Shown: in pieces, positions 36,337 to 46,748 of the stretch
How positions within the stretch are numbered: position 1 is the first letter of the stretch
Layout of the letters: every line of letters starts with the position of its first letter
Assembly: GCA_045642705.1 (NCBI GenBank)
Contig: JAZUJK010000021.1
Span: forward strand, 1-64,000
Origin: UBA1227 sp045642705
GTDB lineage: Bacteria; Bacillota; Clostridia; Oscillospirales; Acutalibacteraceae
Length of the DNA stretch: 64,000 nt
Direction of reading: 5' to 3'
Notes under the pieces: generated by a model
Database searches by the model: none
What the model was told of the DNA's origin: nothing
Seen by the model: the letters and a program-made list of their open reading frames with translations, nothing else
Program-made: the position numbers and the translations under genes

Positions 36337-37326
36337 TTATTTAAAATATTCTAATTTCATAATATTATTAAATGGTTTTGTAAAAATAGGTGCTGATAAT
36401 AGCAATGTTAATGCTACAGCTACAAGCAACCAGGCAATCTCACCATATGGCGCAGATAATCCATACATTATTTTTTCTGAAACTCCTAAATCTGTTAGAA
36501 CATACAAAATTGGTCTATGCCAGAAATATGCAGATATAGTTCCTGCACCAACAAATGATAATATGTTTTTCTTTTTAGGAATCAAAATTATTATTGATGC
36601 GCCAACAAGAGTTGCAATAATATACCAAGCGAATCGCATCATAACACCATATTCAGGCCATTTTAAAATATCGTAACTATATGATCCGAGCAATATTCCT
36701 TTTGCTAAATTGTATTGCTTTTCATACATAAATGATATCACGCACAAAGCTACGACAACAATTGCTGCTGGAATTTTTATCAACTTCCCGCTCATTTTTT
36801 CTGCTAAATCAGTTGGATTTAAAGCATAACCCAAGAAGAAAAATGGGTAATAAGAAATAATCCTAGATAAAACCAAAAAATCTCCTATTTCATTACAATA
36901 ACCAGCCGCTAATGCCCCCCCTATTGATAGTGGGACTATGATAATCGGGCTAACTTTTCGTAAAACAAAAGTGATTACTATCCATGCCGCCATAGCCAAC
37001 ATATACCAAGGAATGCCATCCTCTGTTAATGGATCAAAAGGTTTGCTATGTCTAAACACATATATAATTAACTTTAGAATAAAGTATAGCACCACAAAAG
37101 TAATTGGTTTGTTCCAATTTAATTTATCATTTTTATAAGTTGATTTTATAAACAAACCAGATACGAAAACAAATAGTGGCATATGGAAAGTATATATTAT
37201 CAAAAACAAGCTCAAATAAGTTTCATTCGAAGATTTAAATATATTTAAGAAATGTCCTATAACTACCAGTATTATTAGCAATGCTTTCACATTATCCCAC
37301 AAATATACTCTCGGTTTATCTGCCAT
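36337..37326 (-). CDS. Membrane acyltransferase, family 3
   Basis: 329 residues with about ten membrane helices. The start RVYLWDNVKALLIILVVIGHFLN carries the family's conserved His, and TFHMPLFVFVSGLF follows, as in the fucose 4-O-acetylase-like branch of acyltransferase 3. It would add an acetyl or succinyl group to a surface sugar. It has its own promoter and terminator, between two polysaccharide/surface-protein operons. Confidence 0.85.
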   Translation of the reverse strand: MADKPRVYLWDNVKALLIILVVIGHFLNIFKSSNETYLSLFLIIYTFHMPLFVFVSGLFIKSTYKNDKLNWNKPITFVVLYFILKLIIYVFRHSKPFDPLTEDGIPWYMLAMAAWIVITFVLRKVSPIIIVPLSIGGALAAGYCNEIGDFLVLSRIISYYPFFFLGYALNPTDLAEKMSGKLIKIPAAIVVVALCVISFMYEKQYNLAKGILLGSYSYDILKWPEYGVMMRFAWYIIATLVGASIIILIPKKKNILSFVGAGTISAYFWHRPILYVLTDLGVSEKIMYGLSAPYGEIAWLLVAVALTLLLSAPIFTKPFNNIMKLEYFK

Positions 37327-37370
37327 ATAAGCACCCCTTTTCCAAGTTATACTTTCTTAATTATATATTT

Positions 37371-37398
37371 ATTATATCAATATACTATTTTTATACAA
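37371..37398 (-). promoter_or_regulatory. Promoter of the acyltransferase gene
   Basis: TTGTAT and TATAAT separated by 16 bases on the minus strand, about 45 bases before the start. Confidence 0.6.
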
Positions 37399-37400
37399 CA

Positions 37401-37429
37401 AAAAGGGCTGAAATAACTTCAGCCCTTTT
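37401..37429 (-). terminator. Terminator of the surface protein operon
   Basis: AAAAGGGCTGAA and its complement form a hairpin with a short loop, followed by T on the minus strand. Confidence 0.88.
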
Positions 37430-37439
37430 CTAATCTTAA

Positions 37440-39896
37440 TTAAGCTTTTTTCGCAATGCCCTTAGTTACCTTATATTTTACTTTATTGTAAGTAACCTTT
37501 CCACTATAAGAAGATTGCCATTTACTATTCTTAACATATACTTGTTTATTCTGCTGATACAGTGAGTTTGAAGGCATCTTAAATACGCCAGTTGTCTTCT
37601 GATCACAGATACCATTCTTTATATACCAAGTACCATATGAGTTCTTCGCAAGGCCTGTATATGATGTCTGTAACTTATTGTTCTTAACATATACATATGT
37701 ACTTGCATAGTATTGAGAACCTGAAGGCATCTTAATCATACCTGTTGTCTTTTGATCACAGACGCCATTCTTTATATACCAAGTACCATATGAATTCTTT
37801 GCAAGTCCAGTATATGATGTCTGTAACTTATTGTTCTTAACATATACGTATGTATTTGCATAATATAGAGAACCGGAAGGCATCTTAATCATACCTGTTT
37901 CTTTCTGAGTGCAGATACCGTTCTTAATATACCACGTACCATATGAATTCTTTGCAAGTCCTGTATATGATGTCTGCAATTTGTTGTTCTTAATATACAC
38001 ATACGTGCTTGCATAATAAAGAGAATCTGCAGGCATCTTAACCATACCTGTTTCTTTCTGAGTACAGATACCTTCTTTTATATACCAAGTGCCATATGAA
38101 TTTTCTGCAAGACCTGTATAAGTTGTTAACAGAACTCCATCTTTAACATATACATAAGTGCTTGCATAATAAAGAGAATCTGCTGGCATCTTAATCATAC
38201 CTGTTGTTGCCTGTTTCTCACCATTTACTACATAGATTTTATCGTTTCCCTCATCAATTAATCCTGTATAACTTGGATCAATCTTAGAACAACTAGTACA
38301 TCTATGTGTTGTAGCACTATAGCTATGTGCAAGAGCTGGGATTGTTTCTGTCTTAGTAGCAGAACAATCAGCACATGTGTATGTTCTAACACCAGTTGAT
38401 GTACATGTAGCAGGTGTTGTTACTTTACCAGCATCCCAATTATGGTTTGCCTTTTCAATGTGTGTTGGATCATTTGCACATATCTTCTGATGATAATCAT
38501 CATCAAGTTTTGTCCACGCATCGCCATAATCATGACCGAGAGCCTCACCAACAGTAAAGGTCTCATCGCTTAAGTATCCACATATTGCACATACTTTATA
38601 GTATGTTGCTGGAGCATCGCAAGTTGCTTCTGACTTCAAGAAATCGGGATCAACGAACTCGATAATGTCGTGATTTTCTTTAGCTGTTATCTCATCGCAA
38701 CCACTGTTTGCACACTCTTTCCAATGCTGTGTTTCATCATAAGTATATTTTGTAGCAAACCTATGACCAGCTGTAGACTGAGTCTCCAATGGTGATGCTT
38801 CAGAAACATGTGTTGTTGCAGTTTCGGCAACACGCGCATATAAATCATATGCTGTTTCTGGTGTAAGATCAGAAATCAAACCATCTGTATATGTCTTAAA
38901 ATCGTCATCTTCCAATTCTGTTTCAGATGGAATACAAGCATATTCATATGCGGAATTGTACTCATCAATAGTGAAATATGTTTCACCAGTGCTTGCAAGT
39001 TGTACTGGATACGGTGCATCTACTGTTGCTTTATCAACTGCTATATCATTGGTAGATACTAATGTGCCTTCATAGCCATCGGCAGATATTTCTACATTAA
39101 TAACCTTAGATATATCATCTGCTGTTAAAACATAAGAATCACCTGTTGCATCAGCAATTTCAACGCCACCACGTGTCCATTTATAGGATAGAATATCCTT
39201 ATTTGCAACATTTCCATCTTCAACTACAGCCGTAATTTCTTGACCATAGACCATATCACCATTGAGGATAGCAGTACCCGCAATAGTAGATGTTGTTGTT
39301 TCAAAATTCCATTTAACACCTGGGTCAATACCAAGCAGTGTTGGACTTTGAATTGTGTCACTTGGCAAATAATACTGTGAAACAGAGCCATTTGTTACTG
39401 TAACAACTGCAGATGCCTTAAGCGCTTCCGCATCTTCTAGAGATGCGTATCTTATAGATGCGGATGTAATGTCAGATATTGTCTTATCTGACACAAGTTC
39501 AAAATATACTGTTGCAAGAGTAATCGCATCTGCACATGCTGTTGCAGATGTCGTATATGGTTGCAATACTATATAGCCATATTTACCCGACTCGGAAATA
39601 GTATTTTTTACTGACTTTACATTCCATCCGCTAGCAGCGACGCATTTGACTGCGTCGCCATTTAGAACCGGTGTCAATACAGAAGTATCATATACGAATA
39701 CAACACTCTGCATATTTTTAAGTGTTAGTGCTTCTGACTCAACAGTCATAGCAACTTCAATTTCAGAAGTTTCTGTATTATTTGAAACTTCAAGATTAAC
39801 CGCATATGTTCCTGTTGCAGCAGCAAGTGCAGCCATTGGGAACAGTGCTATCGCCATTATCAGCGCGAGAAGCGCTGAAAATATTCTTTTTTTCAT
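37440..39896 (-). CDS. Secreted protein with cohesin-like domain, Ig/Fn3 domains, Cys-rich repeats and 51-residue C-terminal repeats
   Basis: 818 residues. A signal peptide (to about residue 26) is followed by a cohesin-like beta-sandwich of about 145 residues (VNLEVSNNTETSEIEVAM, SVVFVYDTSVL), an Ig-like domain, an Fn3-like domain, three Cys-rich stretches with CxxC pairs and the HDYGDAW/CTSTGVRTYTC pattern, and four to five copies of a 51-residue repeat (GLAKNSYGTWYIKNG, then KMPSGSLYYASTYVYVKNN). Such Trp/Tyr-rich repeats resemble the cell-wall-binding repeats of gut Clostridia. It probably sits on the cell wall. It follows the 1951-residue protein gene by 16 bases, so the two are co-expressed. 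Confidence 0.75.
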   Translation of the reverse strand: MKKRIFSALLALIMAIALFPMAALAAATGTYAVNLEVSNNTETSEIEVAMTVESEALTLKNMQSVVFVYDTSVLTPVLNGDAVKCVAASGWNVKSVKNTISESGKYGYIVLQPYTTSATACADAITLATVYFELVSDKTISDITSASIRYASLEDAEALKASAVVTVTNGSVSQYYLPSDTIQSPTLLGIDPGVKWNFETTTSTIAGTAILNGDMVYGQEITAVVEDGNVANKDILSYKWTRGGVEIADATGDSYVLTADDISKVINVEISADGYEGTLVSTNDIAVDKATVDAPYPVQLASTGETYFTIDEYNSAYEYACIPSETELEDDDFKTYTDGLISDLTPETAYDLYARVAETATTHVSEASPLETQSTAGHRFATKYTYDETQHWKECANSGCDEITAKENHDIIEFVDPDFLKSEATCDAPATYYKVCAICGYLSDETFTVGEALGHDYGDAWTKLDDDYHQKICANDPTHIEKANHNWDAGKVTTPATCTSTGVRTYTCADCSATKTETIPALAHSYSATTHRCTSCSKIDPSYTGLIDEGNDKIYVVNGEKQATTGMIKMPADSLYYASTYVYVKDGVLLTTYTGLAENSYGTWYIKEGICTQKETGMVKMPADSLYYASTYVYIKNNKLQTSYTGLAKNSYGTWYIKNGICTQKETGMIKMPSGSLYYANTYVYVKNNKLQTSYTGLAKNSYGTWYIKNGVCDQKTTGMIKMPSGSQYYASTYVYVKNNKLQTSYTGLAKNSYGTWYIKNGICDQKTTGVFKMPSNSLYQQNKQVYVKNSKWQSSYSGKVTYNKVKYKVTKGIAKKA
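37560..38215 (-). repeat. Tandem 153-bp coding repeats
   Basis: Four to five near-identical 153-bp units in frame, coding for 51-residue wall-binding-like repeats. The inner units are most alike at DNA level, which indicates recent copying and likely variation in copy number between strains. Confidence 0.88.
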
Positions 39897-39912
39897 TTTT
39901 CAGCCCTCCCCA

Positions 39913-42900
39913 TTAAAAGTGTACTGTACAATCGTCAACTTTTTTGCCAAAGTTTGCATCATTCCAAAGTATGTTAAGGTCATACTCATTGATAATTCCG
40001 TCACCATCTAAATCAGCCAATGAATTTACACAATCATCAATAGACTTCATGAAATTATCATCGCTCCACAAGATGTTCAAATCATCATCGTCAATCTTTT
40101 TATCTGCATTAATATCACCACAGATTAGATTAATTAATTTAATGTCTGAATAATCTTCATTAGATGTTAAGTCTAAGCCTGTCTCATCAACCTTCAAGCC
40201 TGTTGCAACGAAATCCAAATGGCCTGCCTTTTTAACAACAAGGTCATATGTACCTGGAATTACATTAGCAATCTCAAATTTTTGAGTTTGTGCGCCGATT
40301 GCAGCATCGAAAGCAATTGTTGTGTGATACTTAACCTCTCCATCCTGGAGCAGCTCAACTCTAGCAGAATTCTTGGAATTAAAGCTAGAAATCTCTCCAA
40401 TTACCGAACCGTGAATATCACTCTTTTCAGCAGATATAGCATAATTAGAGAATTTATCAGATTTAAAAGTTAAATATTTACCATCGCTCGAAATAGTTGG
40501 TTCTATTGTTTCTATAACTTTTTCGCCATCATAGTCGTGTTCACGGTATACTTTATAACTTTCTCTTCCACGCAATTTTTCTGGGATTTCAATTGTAATT
40601 GCAATTTCACCATCGGTTTCATGGATGTCAGTATTTTCACCACCATTGATATTGTAAGAAACACCAATATCAAGTTTCATAGCGACTTCTTGGTTATCAA
40701 GTTTCGCTACTTCGAGAATACCTTGATACAGCTCGTCATTTTTAGCTGTTGATACAACGACATTTGTTGTAAATACTGCCTCTGGTTCTTCAATTGCAGC
40801 AAGTTCCTCGTCGCTGAGTTGCTTAGAAGCTGTATTAATTGCGTTTTCCTTAGAATCAGCAGATACCGTTATTGAGAGCTCATCTTCAGAAACAACATCA
40901 AATCCTTTAACTGGTTTTTCTTTTTCAACATGAACCTTAACAGGGATCAACTGATTTTCAAACAAGAAATAAATTGTATCATTATTAAGTGCTTCTTCCT
41001 CAGATAATCCAAAATATGTTCTAAAGAAGCCAAAATATTGTCCGTCAAATATTCCATCTTGTTTATCACCAATATTTGGCAATTCAAATGTCTTGGAATA
41101 TGTTCCATCATCATACTTGTATCTAAATTTCAGTCCTTCGAGCATAGAGAGCTTCGGATGAACAAATATTGTTGTTCCATCATCCCACTCTTCAATTTCA
41201 AACATTCTATTATCATCTAAATACAAGTTCAATTCTGGCTGTTCAATTACTTCAACTTCAGCAACATTTTTAGTTTCACTATTTAACTCAAACTGAGATT
41301 TAAAACCTAAATAAGAAACTAATAAAGTTGAACTTTCTCCCATTTCATATGCTTCTGAATAAGCAGGACCAATATACATTTCATAGCCATTTAACTGTTG
41401 GGTTTCATTTGTCCATAAACCACCAACTTCAATGTCATCATATGCACTAGGATTATCTATCTCATCATATTCCGTTTTATACAATCTAAGTGTTAATCCG
41501 TCTAAGTTGTGCTTAATAGTTGGCACATATCCATCCCAATATCCTCCAAGTTCATTCATTGCTTCCAGATAATCGAAATTGTTGTTAGCATAGTTTATAT
41601 TGGTAGGAACTTGCACAACTTCCATTGCCTTATAAGGATTCTCAATTAATTCAACATTATGAGAGATAGTATATCCCTTATATGTAATATTAATTGTATT
41701 ATCTCCTCCTATTGACCATGGATTTTCAAGTTGTCCCCAATTTGTCAAAGCATATGGCTCGCTACTAAAAACAGGATTTCCATCCTCATCAAAGTATCCA
41801 AGACGAACCATTGGATATTCTGAGCCATCGTCATCACGATACTCAGTCATCTCAGGATAATATCTATTGAATGCATTAGTATAGACCTTATCACCCTCAT
41901 GAATCTCTAACAAGAAATAATTCTGATTAACCTCATATACCTTGATACCTGAATCATCATAAACATATCCCATTGAATCAAGTATAGGAGTCTGTATAAC
42001 CTTAATCTCTGTTACAGGAGAATCAATTAAAGAAATATCAAATTGAGTCCTTGGATTATACAGGCTTCCATCAGCTGCCAAAGACACTTCTATTTTATCT
42101 TGACCATTCTCAATTACATGTTCACCATATAGATAATAGCCACTAATTGACATGTTATTCTGCGTAACACGTCTCTGAGTAGTTGTTCCATCAGACCAAT
42201 TTATATCTATTACCATGCCACGTAAATCTATGTTGTTTCCTACTGAGTATTCACCAGTTATATTATTTCTATAATATTCAGTTTTATCTGGGTTCTGTGA
42301 TACAGAAATTGATTCTGGATACTTTGGAATTATTGCAGACATAGTTCTATTTTCTCCGACTTTGTCGCAATAAGTCAGAACTGTATATTCTACACCAGCT
42401 TCATATATTCCCATTCTAGTAGCATCTATATCCCATATACGATTATAATCCGAATCACATACAATTATTTCTCCATCACAGTTTTCAAAAGGCTCATAGC
42501 AGAATTTGTAAGGGCCTGTCTCTTCCGGTGTAAATGAGAACGCAGTTACTCCACCATTAGTTTTGAATGAAACACTCTCACCTGTTTCAATAGTATATTT
42601 ATCGCCATATACTGTAATTTCTTTTTCTACAACAAAGAAATTATTAATTTTAGCTTTCAACTTTGTTGTTCCAGGAGCAAGATAACTGATTCCAATTCCC
42701 GTATTAGATTCACTATTCATTTCTATTATTGAAGTATCATCTATCGACCACTCTACACCAAAGAAGCATTTTGGTACATCGTCTCCAAGGATTTTAACAT
42801 CGTAGCCACCACATAATCCAGGAACTGCATAATTATCTGTTTCTGTCCATTGATCATCAACAAGTTCTGCCGAAGTAGGATTTTTTAATTTTTTAACAGA

Positions 42901-45768
42901 AACATCATAAGTTCCTTGTTTGCTTCTGTAAAAATCTTCTTCATCAAAACTTTGTTTAAATAAATATGTTGTGTTTGCTTCAAGAGGAACTTCAAAATAA
43001 TAAATACGCTCTCCTAATTTATACTCAACGTCTTCCTCTCCCCAAACATCTTCACGCGTATCATCAACACAACTAATCTCAGAATACAAGTAATATGAAT
43101 CTGTTGTTGTTTCAATATTATCGGTTGTAAATAGATATACGCCAGATACATTTGGTGTGAACTCGAACACAGTTGTATCTTGTCCACTTACAGTTTCTCC
43201 AAGTGAAATTTCTTTTGGAGCTTTAACGCGTACTGTAGCACTCGCAGAAACAGAAGGATTATTTGCAAGTTCAACTTTGATATTTGTTATACCTGTACCA
43301 ACACAATGTGCTTGGCCATATGGATCAAAGTAGATAATATCCGTATTATCTGATGTCCAATTATAGCCATTAGCATATTGAGCACAGTTTTCTCCCTCAC
43401 AAAGAACTGGGATTCTCTCTATGCTTCCCACATACAAATCTTCAGTTTCCCCGAAAAATATAATTTCTGGGTCATTCAATTTTGAAATTACAAAATCATA
43501 TGGAGTAAAATAAGGATCCTCAAACCAAGAAAGAATATATGAATTAATCAAATATTCCTTTCCTTTTTCTAAGTTTACTTCGTAAAATCTTCCACCATCA
43601 AAAGAATCTGAAAATGTTTGTTCTTCTACTTCCCATCCTGCAGGAACAACTGAAATTTCATGAGTATAGAAAAAGTCTTCACTTTCATCAAGATTCAGTT
43701 GTTTAATGCAATATACGCCAGTTTCTTTTGGGGTATACAAAAAAGATACATATGATTCATCAATACGTTTAGGGGTATCCAATTCAATTTTTTCTGCTGC
43801 TTCAACAACAATATTAATGTTTAATACTATTGTGTCATTGATTGTCACTGTTAATACAGTTTCACCAACAGATTCAAAATGAATACGACAACCTTCACTA
43901 TACCCTTCAATATTTGCTACTGTATCATCCTCGATAGACCATGATACATCATTTAAATGTTTGCAAACATCATCGCTATCGCCAAAGTCTAATTCTAATT
44001 CTTTGACGTTACCGACTACAGAGGAAATAGTATCTCCGTCATCTACAGTTTCGGTCCAATCATATTTAATTGTTGCCTCTGTAGGCACATTTAATTTTGT
44101 TACAGTAATATCATATGAACCTGTGCTTGAGTAATACAAAGGCTGCTCATTAAATTCAGTTGAAATTCTATATGTACTTCCTGCATTTAACATAGCCTCA
44201 ACTGATATTTCGCGATTACCGGAATAAAAAACAGCTTCACCTGGAACTTCAAGCAAATGACAATAGTTTAAGCCTTCTTCAAGAACCGTATTAGATGTTT
44301 TTATGCAATATATGCCATCTTCATCAGGAGTAAAGTAGAATTGTCCTGCATTATTTACTGTTTTACTTTCGTTTAATGAAAGCGTAGGAGTATCCTTAAC
44401 ATTTACACAAAATACAACATCGAAAGTATCATTTACTCTAACTGTTATATAAACCGGTTCGGTTGTTACTTCAATATAAGTTAATGTAATTATATTCTCC
44501 CCATCAATATTTACAGAAGGTACTACCTTTTCTGGATTACTTGATGTAATAGACAAATCATTATGGCGTGTGATAACACTAGGATTGGTTATGTTCAAAG
44601 CAAACATGTTGGAAGAACCGCAATATGCATCAAATGGCTCTGTTGCGACATCCCAAAATCCATTTGGATAACTACGTTTAAGCCCTGCAACATCATCTGA
44701 TGTTGGGGCTGTCAACAGAGTAATAATCATTTCATATTCGGAATCTGCCGAACTAAAATCTTTTATTTTGTATTCTTTACCAGCTTCAAAATATGCCTCA
44801 ATATTTAGTTCTTGAATGTCATTAATTACAGTTTTTGTTGAAACACAATTTTCATAATTTTCAAATATTCCATCACTATTTTTTTGCCAAATTGCAAATG
44901 AATGGTGATCAGGAGTGCAATCTTCTAAAGGAACAGTATTTCGTGTAGAAATATTATAATATCCTGTCTCAGCCGGGCAGAAAATACCAGCATTAACCAC
45001 ACCAGTCAATGGTTGTGCAATGTCTGCTGATATAGTATATAGAGGTTTAACTTCAATGTTATATTCTTCACATATACCGTAATATTCCACATAAACAGTT
45101 ACTGTTCCTTCTGAAACAGGTATTAATTCATACTGAACCACTGGCCTACCACAATCAGGATAGTAATTAATATATCTTTCTGCTTCACCAATTCTTAAAA
45201 TATCAGAATCATTTGATGAAACACTTATTTCAGAATCTATACTACGATTCTCTGGGAGTTCTAATACTATATAACCTATTTCTCCAATATTCACAACATA
45301 TGGAATAGTCGTCAAATTAAAATAGTACAAGTCATCAATTTCTCTAATTACTATTGAAATATTAACGCCCTCTAAATTTTCAAAATCAAATTCAAATATA
45401 TCTGTTTCGCCATATGATATTTCAAATTCATAGCGTGCACCATCTATTCGATCAATACTATAAATTTCCTCATCATTTAGTTTGATAGTTGTTCTTGGAA
45501 CATTTCCACTAGATGAATCATATTCACTACTATCAACCATCATCATCATTACATACTTTCCCTCATAAGTATCACCAAATGAGAAAGTACGTTTTTCTGA
45601 ATTGGTGTCTAAAGAAAACTGGTGATATTCATATACACCAATATCCTCTGCAAGAGCATTTTCAATAAATCCTCCTACATCTTCTGCAATAGTTGGTACT
45701 ATTGTTGATGGCATTAATGTCATAATGAATACTAACACCATCATTAAAGATAAAATGCGCTTCTTCAT
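39913..45768 (-). CDS. Giant secreted protein with repeated beta domains and a C-terminal dockerin
   Basis: 1951 residues with a signal peptide (to about residue 28). The body alternates Ig-like/Big_2-type domains with at least five related modules marked by TPEETGPYKF, TPNVSGVYLF, TPKETGVYCIK, TPDEDGIYCIK and CPAETGYYNIS, which look like PPC-type domains. Near the end is a CarboxypepD-like domain (GSVIGEISSFNS...VIPGTYDLVVKKAGHLDF), then a type I dockerin with two calcium loops (DINADKKIDDDDLN and DLDGDGIINEYDLN). No catalytic domain was recognised. It may be an adhesin or scaffold held by a cohesin. It is the first gene of its operon. Confidence 0.8.
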   Translation of the reverse strand: MKKRILSLMMVLVFIMTLMPSTIVPTIAEDVGGFIENALAEDIGVYEYHQFSLDTNSEKRTFSFGDTYEGKYVMMMMVDSSEYDSSSGNVPRTTIKLNDEEIYSIDRIDGARYEFEISYGETDIFEFDFENLEGVNISIVIREIDDLYYFNLTTIPYVVNIGEIGYIVLELPENRSIDSEISVSSNDSDILRIGEAERYINYYPDCGRPVVQYELIPVSEGTVTVYVEYYGICEEYNIEVKPLYTISADIAQPLTGVVNAGIFCPAETGYYNISTRNTVPLEDCTPDHHSFAIWQKNSDGIFENYENCVSTKTVINDIQELNIEAYFEAGKEYKIKDFSSADSEYEMIITLLTAPTSDDVAGLKRSYPNGFWDVATEPFDAYCGSSNMFALNITNPSVITRHNDLSITSSNPEKVVPSVNIDGENIITLTYIEVTTEPVYITVRVNDTFDVVFCVNVKDTPTLSLNESKTVNNAGQFYFTPDEDGIYCIKTSNTVLEEGLNYCHLLEVPGEAVFYSGNREISVEAMLNAGSTYRISTEFNEQPLYYSSTGSYDITVTKLNVPTEATIKYDWTETVDDGDTISSVVGNVKELELDFGDSDDVCKHLNDVSWSIEDDTVANIEGYSEGCRIHFESVGETVLTVTINDTIVLNINIVVEAAEKIELDTPKRIDESYVSFLYTPKETGVYCIKQLNLDESEDFFYTHEISVVPAGWEVEEQTFSDSFDGGRFYEVNLEKGKEYLINSYILSWFEDPYFTPYDFVISKLNDPEIIFFGETEDLYVGSIERIPVLCEGENCAQYANGYNWTSDNTDIIYFDPYGQAHCVGTGITNIKVELANNPSVSASATVRVKAPKEISLGETVSGQDTTVFEFTPNVSGVYLFTTDNIETTTDSYYLYSEISCVDDTREDVWGEEDVEYKLGERIYYFEVPLEANTTYLFKQSFDEEDFYRSKQGTYDVSVKKLKNPTSAELVDDQWTETDNYAVPGLCGGYDVKILGDDVPKCFFGVEWSIDDTSIIEMNSESNTGIGISYLAPGTTKLKAKINNFFVVEKEITVYGDKYTIETGESVSFKTNGGVTAFSFTPEETGPYKFCYEPFENCDGEIIVCDSDYNRIWDIDATRMGIYEAGVEYTVLTYCDKVGENRTMSAIIPKYPESISVSQNPDKTEYYRNNITGEYSVGNNIDLRGMVIDINWSDGTTTQRRVTQNNMSISGYYLYGEHVIENGQDKIEVSLAADGSLYNPRTQFDISLIDSPVTEIKVIQTPILDSMGYVYDDSGIKVYEVNQNYFLLEIHEGDKVYTNAFNRYYPEMTEYRDDDGSEYPMVRLGYFDEDGNPVFSSEPYALTNWGQLENPWSIGGDNTINITYKGYTISHNVELIENPYKAMEVVQVPTNINYANNNFDYLEAMNELGGYWDGYVPTIKHNLDGLTLRLYKTEYDEIDNPSAYDDIEVGGLWTNETQQLNGYEMYIGPAYSEAYEMGESSTLLVSYLGFKSQFELNSETKNVAEVEVIEQPELNLYLDDNRMFEIEEWDDGTTIFVHPKLSMLEGLKFRYKYDDGTYSKTFELPNIGDKQDGIFDGQYFGFFRTYFGLSEEEALNNDTIYFLFENQLIPVKVHVEKEKPVKGFDVVSEDELSITVSADSKENAINTASKQLSDEELAAIEEPEAVFTTNVVVSTAKNDELYQGILEVAKLDNQEVAMKLDIGVSYNINGGENTDIHETDGEIAITIEIPEKLRGRESYKVYREHDYDGEKVIETIEPTISSDGKYLTFKSDKFSNYAISAEKSDIHGSVIGEISSFNSKNSARVELLQDGEVKYHTTIAFDAAIGAQTQKFEIANVIPGTYDLVVKKAGHLDFVATGLKVDETGLDLTSNEDYSDIKLINLICGDINADKKIDDDDLNILWSDDNFMKSIDDCVNSLADLDGDGIINEYDLNILWNDANFGKKVDDCTVHF

Positions 45769-45806
45769 ATTATTCCTCCTATGCCAAAATAGAATTAATC
45801 TATTCT

Positions 45807-45835
45807 ATTATATTATACGCTATTATAGATATCAA
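45807..45835 (-). promoter_or_regulatory. Promoter of the giant surface protein operon
   Basis: TTGATA and TATAAT with a 17-base spacer on the minus strand; a second TATAAT lies just upstream. AGGAGG precedes the ATG. Confidence 0.68.
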
Positions 45836-45846
45836 TATATAATAGT

Positions 45847-45878
45847 AAAAGCGAGCCGTGATTTGATGGCTCGCTTTT
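45847..45878 (-). terminator. Terminator of the lysR gene
   Basis: AAAAGCGAGCC and complement form an 11-bp stem with a ten-base loop, followed by T on the minus strand. Confidence 0.88.
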
Positions 45879-45881
45879 AGC

Positions 45882-46748
45882 TTATTTCTCAACTATTAAT
45901 TTTAGGAAATCTTCCATTTGAGGAGTGAGGAAGCGGTTCTTGTTGTAGACGATGAAGTAGTGTCGAGCGAAGGAGACGCCAGGGACTTTGATGATGTGCA
46001 GGTCTGGGTCATCGGCAAATTCATTGGCGGTCTCACGAGACACGATGGAGAAGCCGCGGCCGAGCTTGGCAAGTTGAATGAGGCTGAGGGTGGATGTGGC
46101 CTCAGCCTTGACAAGCGGGGTCAGACCGTTGGAGCGGAAGACGGAGTCGACGCAGAGTCTAGAGCCCGTTCCTTTCTCTTGCAGGTACATCGGCCGCTTC
46201 GATAGGTCATTGAGCGTGATAGTCTTGTCTGGGTAATATTTAGGATTACAGATTACGATCATATTGCTCTCATATAGTTTAGTTTTTACAAGTTTCTTAG
46301 GTGCTGAGATGAGGTCGATTATTGCAAAATCGAGTTCATTTTCAAGCACCATTTTTTCTAGCATGCCGGAATAACCGATTTTGTAATTTACTTCAACTTC
46401 TTTATCGTTGGCACGAACGCGTTTGACAATGTTATATAGTTCGGTCTCAGCAGTTACAACATTTACACCGAGGCTTATCTTATTGAAATTCTTATCATCT
46501 TTTAATGCGGTTTTAGTTGCCTCGAACTGATTCACAATGGCGGAAGCCTGAGCGAAAAGCATATCGCCCTCTGGTGTAAGATATATTTTTCTGTTAGCTC
46601 TTATAAATAATTGAACATCGTAATATGATTCAAGTTCTTTTATTGCGATAGAGACTGCTGGTTGGCTCATATATAACTGATCTGCAGCCGCTGTAATACT
46701 GCCACATTCGCATACTGTTTTAAATATATATAAATGTCTAAGTGTCAT
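45882..46748 (-). CDS. LysR-family transcriptional regulator
   Basis: About 288 residues: an N-terminal winged helix (LRHLYIFKTVCECGSITAAADQL, then MSQPAVSIAIKELESYY) and a substrate-binding domain of the CysB/CysL kind (GYSGMLEKMVLENELDFAIID). The ATG at 46748 follows GGAGGTGCA and is preferred over the upstream one at 46775. It is divergent from the desulfoferrodoxin gene, the classic LysR arrangement. The stretch between 45.9 and 46.15 kb is richer in GC than its neighbours. Confidence 0.92.
   Translation of the reverse strand: MTLRHLYIFKTVCECGSITAAADQLYMSQPAVSIAIKELESYYDVQLFIRANRKIYLTPEGDMLFAQASAIVNQFEATKTALKDDKNFNKISLGVNVVTAETELYNIVKRVRANDKEVEVNYKIGYSGMLEKMVLENELDFAIIDLISAPKKLVKTKLYESNMIVICNPKYYPDKTITLNDLSKRPMYLQEKGTGSRLCVDSVFRSNGLTPLVKAEATSTLSLIQLAKLGRGFSIVSRETANEFADDPDLHIIKVPGVSFARHYFIVYNKNRFLTPQMEDFLKLIVEK

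Noticed and set aside
37560..38215. CRISPR array
   Set aside because: The repeats are 153-bp in-frame coding units without unique spacers.
39913..45768. A catalytic domain in the giant dockerin protein
   Set aside because: I looked for protease and glycoside hydrolase motifs and found none; all parts look like beta-sandwich or dockerin modules.
45918..46205. 95-residue plus-strand frame in the lysR gene
   Set aside because: It is the complement of a GC-richer part of lysR, with Glu/Asp/Gly-rich low-complexity composition; a shadow frame.
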